Assembly (NCBI GenBank): GCA_964480735.1
Contig: CAYZQS010000002.1
Coordinates: forward strand, 19,954 to 83,953
Length of the DNA: 64,000 nucleotides
Direction: 5' to 3'
From: UBA5972 sp964480735
Lineage (GTDB): Bacteria; Pseudomonadota; Alphaproteobacteria; Rhodobacterales; Rhodobacteraceae
Below are positions 35,985 through 43,821 of the stretch, piece by piece. Every line of letters starts with the position of its first letter. Position 1 is the stretch's first letter. The position numbers were made by a program, and so were the translations under genes. Below the pieces are notes generated by a model that had not been told where the DNA came from, made no database searches, and saw only the letters and a list, made by a program, of their open reading frames with translations.

Positions 35985-36913
35985 TGAATAAGCAGGTCGA
36001 TAACCAACCGCTGGCCACCGTCAACGGCCATGTCATCTACGCTGGTGCTTTATCCCGCGAGATTGAACAGCTGTCTGCATCAGTTCACGGCATCAAATTT
36101 GACAGCCTGTCACCCGCGCAACGGGCAGAGCTGAAGAAAAGCGCGATCACCAAGCTGATCCGCGAAGAGCTGGTGATGGAAAGCGAACTGGCAGCCGTGG
36201 TGCAGCCAACCGAGGCTGAAATCAAGGCAGAGCTTGACGAGGTTGAACTGAGCATAAGGCTGCAGGGCGGCGATGATCTGGCCGACGACGAAGGGTTTCA
36301 AAAACGCCTGCACGAGAAAATGAGCCGCGAACTGGTGATCCACCACGTGATCGATCTGTTTTTGTCCGAAGTCGAAATCAGCGATCAGGAAATCGAGGGC
36401 TTTTACAATTTTCAGAACAAGAAAACCGGGATCAGCCGCTTTGCACGGGATGGCCGGTTGGAACTTGCAGAGATTTTTCTGTCAACCGAAACCAAACCTT
36501 GCCCCGCCGGGCGCTCGGCTTTGATTTTGGCGCTGCGTTCATTCAAAGAACGCTTTGAAGCCGGCGAAACCTTCGCTGATTTGGCTATGAAACATTCGGA
36601 AAACCCGAAAACCGCTGCCAATGGCGGGCGGATTGGCTGGGTGCGCCGGGGCGAAATCAAGGACGAACTGTTTGACGCCGCCAGCGTGACAGCGGAAAAC
36701 GATTTGACCGACGCCATTTTGACCTCTGAAGGTTATGTGATGATGCAGGTTCTGGGCCGCGACCTGACGCTGCTGTCACTGGATGAGGTCAAAGACGAAA
36801 TTCGCGCAGAACTCAGCGACGCGCAGGCCAAGGCGGCGTTCAAAGACTGGGTTGCGCAGCTGACAGAAAAAGCCGACATCAGGATCGGCGGAGACCCCAG
36901 CACTTGGGAATAG
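35984..36913 (+). CDS. Cytosolic parvulin-type peptidyl-prolyl isomerase (NifM-like)
   Basis: A 309-residue protein. Residues about 1-150 are a helical SurA/PpiC-like chaperone domain. Residues about 155-265 are a parvulin domain (LAEIFLSTET, FADLAMKHSENPKTAANGGRIGWVRRG). No signal peptide is present, unlike periplasmic PpiD/SurA. The closest functional parallel is NifM, a cytoplasmic parvulin needed to mature the nitrogenase Fe protein. Being coupled to the TorD-type gene, it probably folds the molybdoenzyme, its Fe-S subunit or the transported cofactors' carrier. Confidence 0.82.
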   Translation: MNKQVDNQPLATVNGHVIYAGALSREIEQLSASVHGIKFDSLSPAQRAELKKSAITKLIREELVMESELAAVVQPTEAEIKAELDEVELSIRLQGGDDLADDEGFQKRLHEKMSRELVIHHVIDLFLSEVEISDQEIEGFYNFQNKKTGISRFARDGRLELAEIFLSTETKPCPAGRSALILALRSFKERFEAGETFADLAMKHSENPKTAANGGRIGWVRRGEIKDELFDAASVTAENDLTDAILTSEGYVMMQVLGRDLTLLSLDEVKDEIRAELSDAQAKAAFKDWVAQLTEKADIRIGGDPSTWE

Positions 36914-36989
36914 CGTCGGAAATTGAGATTAATTAAAGACAGCAAACTCTTGTGACGGAACAATAAAGTTCGATTTAGGAGAATACAAC

Positions 36990-38507
36990 ATGGCCAGCAA
37001 AATGCTTATCATCGGCAACGGCCCTGCCACCGCTGAAGCCATCGAGGCCATTCGCAAGTTTGACAAAGAGTCAAGCATAACGGTACTGAATCAGGAAGCA
37101 TTTCCGGCCTATTCTCCCTGTCCGCTGGCGCTTTATGGCTGGAACGAATCCCCTGAATATGTGGAATTGCGCAAAGAGTGGGTGGAAAAGCACCCGGATG
37201 AACGTATCCCGCAGATGTATGGCCTGCCGCGCGAGGGGTTGTACTGGAAAGGCGGGCTGGAGTTTTACGAGAAAAACAACGTTGACCTGCACCTGTCAAA
37301 ACCAGCCAAGTCCATTGATACCGAAAACAAGACCGTCACCGCTGACAATGGTGAAGTGTTTGAGTGGGACAAACTGCTGATCGCCGCTGGTGCGTCCACG
37401 TTCTGGGTGCCGATCCCAGGTCTGGCGGAGGCCCGCGATAAAGGGCTGGCACATGCGTTCAAAACCATCGGCGATGCGGACCTGATGGTTGAACACATGC
37501 GCGACCCCAAGCGGAAATCTGAGCGTTGTCTGGTCATGGGCTCCGGCCCGATTGGCATTGAAGCCTCTGAAACCCTGCGGGGATGGGGTGTGGATGTCAC
37601 AATGGTGGAACTGGTAGATACAGTGCTGCCGGTGATGACCGACAAAGACAGCTCTGACATCCTGCGCAAGCACATGGAAGATTACGGCGGCATGACCATA
37701 CACACTTCGCAAGGGGCCAAGAAAGTGGTGTTCAACGACGATGGCTCGCTGAAAGGGGTTGAGGTGGGCGAAATTGGTCTGGTTGAATGTGACATGATCA
37801 TCAATTCGGCCGGTCAGCGGCCCAACACCTGGCTGTGTGACGGCACTGACATTGAAGTGGCCGAACGCGGTGGCATTTTGGTTGATCTTCATATGGCCAC
37901 ATCCAATCCTGATGTGTTTTCGGCAGGCGACGTGGCGCAGTTTTTTGATGTGGTTGGTGCGCAGCGCATGATCCCGCTGTGGCCAAACGCCGTGGTTGGC
38001 GGGCGCATTGCCGGTTACAACATGGCCGGGCAGGAAATCCCCGACAAAGGTGGCATTGATGCCAACGCCGTCAACGTCTTTGATATGCCGATTGCCGCCG
38101 GTGGGTCGCCGAAAGCTGAACACGATGAGACGATAATCGGCAACAATCCTGACACTTGGGTGAAGATGTACCTCAACAAAGGGGTTTGTGTGGGTTTCAC
38201 CGCTATTGGCACCGTGCGCGAGGAAGAAATGAACCTGGATTTGTTCAACCTGCCCAAAGAACAGCAGGAAGAGATCAAAAGCGCCTTTGCCCGCAGCCAG
38301 ACACGCGAAGGCGCGGGGCTGGAAGGCAACGGCATTTTTTACACGCTGTTGCGGCGTAAACAGGTGCTGAACGAAGAAATGAAGGAACTGGTGCGTTCCG
38401 GTGATTTCCGCACCGGGTCTTTCCGTGCCCTGTTCGCGGTTGACCAGCACGACTATACATTCTTACCGACACGCGTGGGCGTGGACGGCCAAAAGGTATT
38501 CACATAA
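36990..38507 (+). CDS. FAD/NAD(P)-dependent oxidoreductase (Pyr_redox_2)
   Basis: A 505-residue two-dinucleotide-binding-domain flavoprotein. IIGNGPATAEAIEA at the start is the FAD motif and VMGSGPIGIEASE near residue 185 is the NAD(P)H motif; FSAGDVAQFFDV is the second FAD contact. A C-terminal extension of about 100 residues beyond the usual reductase is of unknown role. GGAGAA precedes the ATG. The likely job is to pass electrons between NAD(P)H and the four-cluster ferredoxin subunit. NirB-like or CoA-disulfide-reductase-like roles are less likely because the redox cysteines are missing. Confidence 0.8.
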   Translation: MASKMLIIGNGPATAEAIEAIRKFDKESSITVLNQEAFPAYSPCPLALYGWNESPEYVELRKEWVEKHPDERIPQMYGLPREGLYWKGGLEFYEKNNVDLHLSKPAKSIDTENKTVTADNGEVFEWDKLLIAAGASTFWVPIPGLAEARDKGLAHAFKTIGDADLMVEHMRDPKRKSERCLVMGSGPIGIEASETLRGWGVDVTMVELVDTVLPVMTDKDSSDILRKHMEDYGGMTIHTSQGAKKVVFNDDGSLKGVEVGEIGLVECDMIINSAGQRPNTWLCDGTDIEVAERGGILVDLHMATSNPDVFSAGDVAQFFDVVGAQRMIPLWPNAVVGGRIAGYNMAGQEIPDKGGIDANAVNVFDMPIAAGGSPKAEHDETIIGNNPDTWVKMYLNKGVCVGFTAIGTVREEEMNLDLFNLPKEQQEEIKSAFARSQTREGAGLEGNGIFYTLLRRKQVLNEEMKELVRSGDFRTGSFRALFAVDQHDYTFLPTRVGVDGQKVFT

Positions 38508-39436
38508 TGACTGATCTGCCCCCTGTACTGAAAGATATGCTGCCGGTTGAATCGGTCGAAGAGCCTTGCGATCGTCCAAACGGCTGTGACATCTGCCCGG
38601 AATATAATTCCTGCCTGACCACAAGGCGTGAAACCCACGAAAGCTGGCTGGTTGCTGAACGCCTGAAACTGATAGACCACACGATCATCATCACCTCGGG
38701 CAAGGGCGGCGTTGGCAAATCAACGCTGACAGCAGGCATTGCTGTCGCTTTGGCCAAGGCCGGTTTGAAGGTCGCGCTGATTGACGCGGATATTCACGGC
38801 CCGAACATCCCCCAGATGCTGGTAGCGCCCGACAGCGAGGCGGCGCGGCACAACAAGGGCCTGCAGCTTGATCACATCGGCATCGTGCCGATTGTGCCCA
38901 TGCCGGACGAGGCCCCGGGATTGGGACTGATCTCGATGGATTATTTCATTGAAAGTTCGGATGACGCGGTGATGTGGAAAGGCCCGTTGAAAAAAGACCT
39001 GATCCGCCAGTTGATCGCCTCTGTTCACTGGGGCGAGCGGGATGTCTTGCTGTTTGACCTGCCACCGGGCACCGGGGACGAGCCTTTGATGGTGACAGAG
39101 ATTTTGGGCAAGGTTGATGGCGCTGTGGTGATTTCCACGCCGCAAAAAGTGGCCCTGCTGGACGCCCGCAAATCCATTTCGATGGCCAACCACCTGAAAA
39201 TCCCGGTACTGGGCATGGTGGAAAACATGACCGACGAAGAGCTGTTTGGCGCCCATCAGGTTAAAAAGTCCGCTGACGAAATGGGTGTACCCTATCTGGG
39301 CAACATTCCGCTGGAACGGCGGATTATCAAACTTGCAGACGAAGGCCGGTCAATCCTTGTGGATCACCCTGAAAGCGAGGCGGCGATTGCGATCACCGCG
39401 CTGACAGAGCGGATCATCAACGATCTTCGCAAATAA
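38507..39436 (+). CDS. NBP35/Mrp-type P-loop Fe-S carrier ATPase
   Basis: A 309-residue Mrp/ApbC protein. SGKGGVGKST (residues 64-73) is the deviant Walker A. VLIDADIHGPNIPQML-like text follows as switch I. LLFDLPPGTGDEPL is the Walker B region. The N-terminal Cys21, Cys27, Cys30 and Cys36 form C-x5-C-x2-C-x5-C, similar in its last three Cys to eukaryotic NBP35, which most bacterial Mrp proteins lack. Notably the usual C-terminal CxxC of Mrp carriers is absent. Its start overlaps the upstream stop by one base (TAATG). It probably delivers 4Fe-4S clusters to the molybdoenzyme or its ferredoxin subunit. Confidence 0.82.
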   Translation: MTDLPPVLKDMLPVESVEEPCDRPNGCDICPEYNSCLTTRRETHESWLVAERLKLIDHTIIITSGKGGVGKSTLTAGIAVALAKAGLKVALIDADIHGPNIPQMLVAPDSEAARHNKGLQLDHIGIVPIVPMPDEAPGLGLISMDYFIESSDDAVMWKGPLKKDLIRQLIASVHWGERDVLLFDLPPGTGDEPLMVTEILGKVDGAVVISTPQKVALLDARKSISMANHLKIPVLGMVENMTDEELFGAHQVKKSADEMGVPYLGNIPLERRIIKLADEGRSILVDHPESEAAIAITALTERIINDLRK

Positions 39437-39498
39437 TCTGGCCCGATCACCTGCTGTCATGCTACGCAGCAATCCCATAGCCACGCGGAGTTGACAGA

Positions 39499-40479
39499 TT
39501 GAACGGACTGGCGGCCCATAAATTTAACCGCAATGAATTTGCCGGTTCACTGGGTGATCTGGGCACTTTGTTGCCCCTGACCATCGCGTTGGTGTTGATC
39601 AATTCAGTGCCGCTGGCCACCACNNNNNNNNNNNNNNNNNNNNNNNNNNNNNNNNNNNNNNNNNNNNNNNNNNNNNNNNNNNNNNNNNNNNNNNNNNNNN
39701 NNNNNNNNNNNNNNNNNNNNNNNGGCCCCGCCGTGGCCGCTTGGCTGAACCCCGCCGTTGGCATTATCGGCGCGTTCATTGCTTTGTTTTTTCTCGAAAA
39801 CCGGCGTTTTCCGGCGGCGTTGCTGTTGCTGGGTTTTGGCATTGTCATAAGCCTTGTGGCGGGCGAGCGCATGCCGCTGGGTGATCTGGGTGGTGGGCTG
39901 GCGATCATCACGCCGGATTTCAGCCATTACGGCTCCGCTTTTTTCCTGCTGGTGTTGCCGCAGCTTCCGCTGACCATCGGCAACGCCATCATTTCCACCC
40001 GCGATGTTGCTGTTGCCAAATTCGGTACTGAAAAATCCGCCCGCGTTACCCTTAAAACGCTGTTGACGTCTATGGGCATCACCGGCCTGATCACCGGCGC
40101 TGTTGGGGCCATGCCGCTGTGTCACGGCGCAGGCGGGTTGGCCGCGCATTATCGCTTTGGTGCGCGCACCGGCGGGTCCAATCTGATCATCGGTGTTATA
40201 TTTGTGCTGCTGGCCGTGGTTTTTGGTGATCAGGCTTTGTATGTGCTGACCCTGATCCCCAAAGGCGTGCTGGGCGTCTTGTTGTTTTTCGCAGGGCTGG
40301 AACTGGCACGGATGATCGGTGATACCACCGAAAAACTGGCCTTGCTGACAGCCCTCAGCGTGGCCGGTGTTTCGGTGGCGACCAACAATATGGGTATCGG
40401 TGTTTTGGTCGGGTTGGCGATGCAGGGCACGCTGATGCTTATTCAGCGTCTGGCGCTGACCGGCAACGATCAAAACTAG
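39499..40479 (+). CDS. MOT1-type molybdate transporter, interrupted by gap
   Basis: A membrane protein of about 326 codons as laid out, with a 100-N gap after residue 41. Start TTG 39499 has GGAG about 9 bases upstream. NEFAGSLGDLGTLLPLTIAL at the start and GAMPLCHGAGGLAAHYRFGA with GGSNLIIG later are the two conserved blocks of the MOT1 group within the sulfate permease superfamily. About eight membrane segments remain visible. It imports molybdate for the adjacent enzyme. The gap happens to keep frame but its length is unknown. Confidence 0.83.
   Translation: MNGLAAHKFNRNEFAGSLGDLGTLLPLTIALVLINSVPLATXXXXXXXXXXXXXXXXXXXXXXXXXXXXXXXXXXGPAVAAWLNPAVGIIGAFIALFFLENRRFPAALLLLGFGIVISLVAGERMPLGDLGGGLAIITPDFSHYGSAFFLLVLPQLPLTIGNAIISTRDVAVAKFGTEKSARVTLKTLLTSMGITGLITGAVGAMPLCHGAGGLAAHYRFGARTGGSNLIIGVIFVLLAVVFGDQALYVLTLIPKGVLGVLLFFAGLELARMIGDTTEKLALLTALSVAGVSVATNNMGIGVLVGLAMQGTLMLIQRLALTGNDQN
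39624..39723. other. Assembly gap (100 N)
   Basis: Placeholder gap inside the molybdate transporter gene, hiding one or more membrane segments. Confidence 0.99.
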
Positions 40480-40532
40480 ATCATCGTCTGGCGGGAAGTC
40501 TATTGCGGCGCTTTGAAATGTTTTTTATCACA

Positions 40533-40552
40533 CCCTGCGGTCGGTCGCAGGG
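40533..40552 (+). promoter_or_regulatory. Strong hairpin upstream of moeA
   Basis: CCCTGCG and CGCAGGG pair perfectly (7 bp) around a 6-base loop, ending 27 bases before the moeA ATG. A short poly-T lies just upstream (40521-40526), not downstream. It may be an attenuator or processing site between the transporter and moeA. It does not have the size of a Moco riboswitch. Confidence 0.35.
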
Positions 40553-40579
40553 GACCGCGGTTGAAATTAGGATGACCCG

Positions 40580-41791
40580 ATGTCTTTGATGCCATTTGAA
40601 CAGGCCAGAGCGCGTGCCCTGGCACGGGTAAAACCTGTGACAGAGACAGAAACCATTGCCGTTACCTCAGCCTTGGGGCGGGTGTTGGCGCAGGCAATCA
40701 ATGCGCCGCATGATGTACCAAATCACGACAATACCGCAATGGACGGCTTTGCCGTGCGCTTTGAAGACCTAAGCGATAGCGGCGAAAGCACATTGACCGT
40801 GATTGCCGAGGTTCCGGCTGGCGACCGCCTGACCCAAACGGTCAAGACAGGCGAAGCCGTGCGCGTTATGACCGGCGCGCCCATTCCTGACGGTTGTGAC
40901 TGTATCGTCATACAGGAAAATGCCCGGCGGGACGGGGACCAGTTGACGGTCAATGCGGGGCAGGAAAGGGGTCTGTGGATTCGCCGGGCCGGGCAGGACA
41001 TCAAAGCTGGCAGCCAGGTATTTGCCAAAGGCCGCCGCCTGTCACCGCCGGATATCGGGATGTTAACCTCGCTTGGCAACGCAAACGTCACAGTTTTTCG
41101 CCGCCTGACAGTGGCGGTGGTGTCAACCGGCAACGAGGTGGTCACACCGGGCACACCGCTGAAACCCGGGCAGGTTTATGACAGCAACCGGTCTTCGATG
41201 AAAGCGGTCCTGCAGGCACTCGGCGTTGACGTGCTGGACCTTGGCATTGCACGGGACAACAAAGACGACATTACCGCCGCCCTGCGCAAAGGCGCCACAG
41301 AAGCAGATGCGGTGCTGACCTCCGGCGGGGTATCGGTTGGCGATTTTGATCTGGTCAAAGATGTGATTTCCGAGCTTGGCACCATAGATTTTTGGAAAGT
41401 CAACATGAAGCCCGGCAAACCGCAGGCCCACGGGCGTATCGGCCGCGCCGAATTTTTTGGCCTGCCGGGCAACCCGGTTTCGGTTCTGGCGACATTCCTG
41501 TTGCTGGTGCGCCCGGCGTTGCTGGTGATGATGGGCTGTCCGCCCGAGCCACAAAAACACCTGTCGGTGAAATTTCGCGGCGCACCGATCAACAAGGCCG
41601 GCAGCCGCATGGAATTTGCCCGCGGCATCCTGCACTATGAAGGCACCGACGCCTGGATTGAAAGCACTGGAAACCAGAATTCCGGCATCCTGTCCAGCAT
41701 GTCCAAAGCCAACGCGCTGATCGTTTTGCCGGCGGCGCCCATCAATGTTGCCGATGGTGACATGGTGACGATCATTCCCATTGAATATTAA
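40580..41791 (+). CDS. moeA: Molybdopterin molybdenumtransferase MoeA
   Basis: A 403-residue MoeA, the enzyme that inserts molybdate into adenylated molybdopterin. DNTAMDGFAVR, GEAVRVMTGAPIPDG, the MoCF-domain LTSGGVSVGDFDLVKDVI and KVNMKPGKPQAHG with FGLPGNPVSVL are all intact. Length is normal for the family. With the molybdate importer directly upstream, it provides the last step of cofactor assembly for the clustered enzyme. An operon-specific moeA copy, separate from the general moa/moe genes, is unusual. Confidence 0.93.
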   Translation: MSLMPFEQARARALARVKPVTETETIAVTSALGRVLAQAINAPHDVPNHDNTAMDGFAVRFEDLSDSGESTLTVIAEVPAGDRLTQTVKTGEAVRVMTGAPIPDGCDCIVIQENARRDGDQLTVNAGQERGLWIRRAGQDIKAGSQVFAKGRRLSPPDIGMLTSLGNANVTVFRRLTVAVVSTGNEVVTPGTPLKPGQVYDSNRSSMKAVLQALGVDVLDLGIARDNKDDITAALRKGATEADAVLTSGGVSVGDFDLVKDVISELGTIDFWKVNMKPGKPQAHGRIGRAEFFGLPGNPVSVLATFLLLVRPALLVMMGCPPEPQKHLSVKFRGAPINKAGSRMEFARGILHYEGTDAWIESTGNQNSGILSSMSKANALIVLPAAPINVADGDMVTIIPIEY

Positions 41792-41802
41792 GCGGGCAAA
41801 GC

Positions 41803-43545
41803 ATGGCCAAAATAACCTGGGTTGAACACAACCCTTATCCCACTGCCAACCACCTGTTTGATCTGGCACAGATGTCAGAGGACCTGTTACTGGCCGTCGG
41901 GCAGGGTGGCACGCTGCTGGAAAGCACAGACAATGGTGACACCTGGACCCGGCGCTGGCTGAATACTGAACATGAACTGCGCACGATGCGGCTGTTTGAA
42001 GGCGGTGAAGGGCTGATCGGTGGGGCGAAAGGGCTGCTGTTTGCAACCTTTGATGGTGGCGAAAACTGGCAGCGGCAAAAAATTGAAACAGACGCAACGA
42101 TCCACCGGCTGCATTTCAGGGACCGGCTTAGCGGCTGGGCTGTCGGGTCGTTCGGGCTGTGTTTGAAAACGTCAGATGGCGGGCAGTCGTGGCAGCCAAA
42201 AGGCCCTGAAACTGGCACCTGGATCAAGGACATCCACGATTTTGCCGACGGTCGCGTGATCGCTGTGGGCGACGCCGGACAGTGCTGGCAAAGCGACGAT
42301 GGCGGTGACCTGTGGAATTTGCAAAAACTGGACACCCCGCTGAGTTTGAACCGGCTAAACTGTCAACGCGATCACCACTGGATACTGGCAGAGCGCGGCC
42401 AGTGTTTTGCCGATTACGGCGACGGTTGGCAGGCGGTTGACGTACCAACAGAGCGAAATCTGACCGATATTCGCTGGGACGACGATCAAAACGGCAGCCT
42501 GTGCGGGTTTGGCGGCACGCTGCTGAAAACCGGCGACGGCGGCAAAAACTGGGAGGCGGTCACGCTGCCGTCCAGCGTTAATCTGAACCGGATGGCGCGG
42601 ATAGGTGCCTGCGACTGGCTGGTTGGCGAGATGGGCACGGTGATCAGAGGGGCAGATGACGATTGGCAATTACTGTCAGAGGGTCGCCTGAACCAGCTTT
42701 GGGGTGTAACGCAGGTCACGACGAACATCTTGGTTGCTGTTGGCGAGGATGGTCAGGTTTTGCGGTCTGAAAACGCTGGTGTCAGCTGGGACGACGCTCC
42801 AACCGAATGCTCTGAAAAACTGTATGACATTGTGTTCAATACCGCCGAAAACGGCGCGATCACAGGATATGCTTTGGGGGCCAAAGGCAGTTTGCTGCGC
42901 TCTGATGATATGGGCAAATCCTGGAGCGCGGTCGGGCTGACAAAACCGGTAACGCTTTATTCTCTGGCATTTGCAGATGCCAACACCGGCTGGGCGGCGG
43001 GGGAAGGCGGCACGTTTTTGGTGACGCGCGACAGCGGCGTCACGTGGAAGATGACAAACCTTGCTGTCCCCGGCGCAATCCACAGTGTTTGCTTTTTTGA
43101 TGAACAGAACGGCTGGGCGGTGGGCGAGGAAGGGCTGATATTGCTAACCCAAAACGGCGGCGAAAATTGGCTGCAAAGTTCTTCGCCAACTGTGTCCAGC
43201 CTGCACGGCGTTGCTTTTAAAGATGCCAGTTGCGGTTGGGCGGTCGGCGCAAACGGGACGCTGTTGAAAAGCACGAACGGCGGACAAAGTTGGGATAAAA
43301 TTCCGCTGCCGGGAAAATCTGATCTGAACCGCATCTGCTGGTCGCCACAAGGCATCGGCTGGATTGTCGGCGAGGGGGCCAATTTGCTGGTCAGCACTGA
43401 TGGCGGCGAAAACTGGCGACGGTTTCCAAAATCAACCCAGGTGGCGATCAAGGATATCCTGCCGTTGTCACCGACAACGGCACAGGGCAACGAGGGTCTG
43501 CTTTTGGTGGGTGCAAACGGCCTGATCATGGAAATGCGCTGGTAG
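41803..43545 (+). CDS. Ycf48/HCF136-like beta-propeller protein
   Basis: A 580-residue protein made of about 12 repeated beta-propeller blades. They recur as GWAVG-x-x-G and S-T-x-x-G-x-x-W elements, for example TGWAAGEGGTFLVTRDSG, NGWAVGEEGLILLTQNGGEN and CGWAVGANGTLLKSTNGGQS. The pattern matches Ycf48/HCF136, an assembly factor for photosystem II, and BNR-repeat proteins. No signal peptide is present, so it is probably cytoplasmic. It follows moeA by 11 bases and ends the run. A scaffold or assembly role for the molybdoenzyme complex is a reasonable inference; enzymatic activity is not suggested. Confidence 0.75.
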   Translation: MAKITWVEHNPYPTANHLFDLAQMSEDLLLAVGQGGTLLESTDNGDTWTRRWLNTEHELRTMRLFEGGEGLIGGAKGLLFATFDGGENWQRQKIETDATIHRLHFRDRLSGWAVGSFGLCLKTSDGGQSWQPKGPETGTWIKDIHDFADGRVIAVGDAGQCWQSDDGGDLWNLQKLDTPLSLNRLNCQRDHHWILAERGQCFADYGDGWQAVDVPTERNLTDIRWDDDQNGSLCGFGGTLLKTGDGGKNWEAVTLPSSVNLNRMARIGACDWLVGEMGTVIRGADDDWQLLSEGRLNQLWGVTQVTTNILVAVGEDGQVLRSENAGVSWDDAPTECSEKLYDIVFNTAENGAITGYALGAKGSLLRSDDMGKSWSAVGLTKPVTLYSLAFADANTGWAAGEGGTFLVTRDSGVTWKMTNLAVPGAIHSVCFFDEQNGWAVGEEGLILLTQNGGENWLQSSSPTVSSLHGVAFKDASCGWAVGANGTLLKSTNGGQSWDKIPLPGKSDLNRICWSPQGIGWIVGEGANLLVSTDGGENWRRFPKSTQVAIKDILPLSPTTAQGNEGLLLVGANGLIMEMRW

Positions 43546-43821
43546 TTCTGCGGCGGCAAGCGCTGTGATCTCTACTGGAAGTCCCTGGATTTTGAACCAA
43601 GTAAACAGCCACTTATCCACAATAACAAAACTTACGCTTGACTGTACCACTGTTCTTCGGGGAAGTTTGACGCAGGGGCCAAAGCCAAACCAACAAAACC
43701 AATATTGGACGCGCCAAAGCCCAAGGCAGGTGGCGTGCGGCGGTGTTGACGAAGTGGTTCGGCGCCCCACCAGATTGTGCAGCTAAAGTGCGATGTGACC
43801 AACAATCAAGGAAAGAATAAT

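Noticed and set aside
37296..38450. 384-codon open frame on the minus strand
   Set aside because: Antisense of the FAD oxidoreductase; the His/Arg-rich composition is typical of a shadow frame.
39604..40473. 289-codon open frame on the minus strand
   Set aside because: Antisense of the molybdate transporter, with Gln/His-rich composition and no recognisable domain.
41123..42097. 324-codon open frame on the minus strand
   Set aside because: Antisense across the moeA end and propeller start; no similarity or ribosome site.
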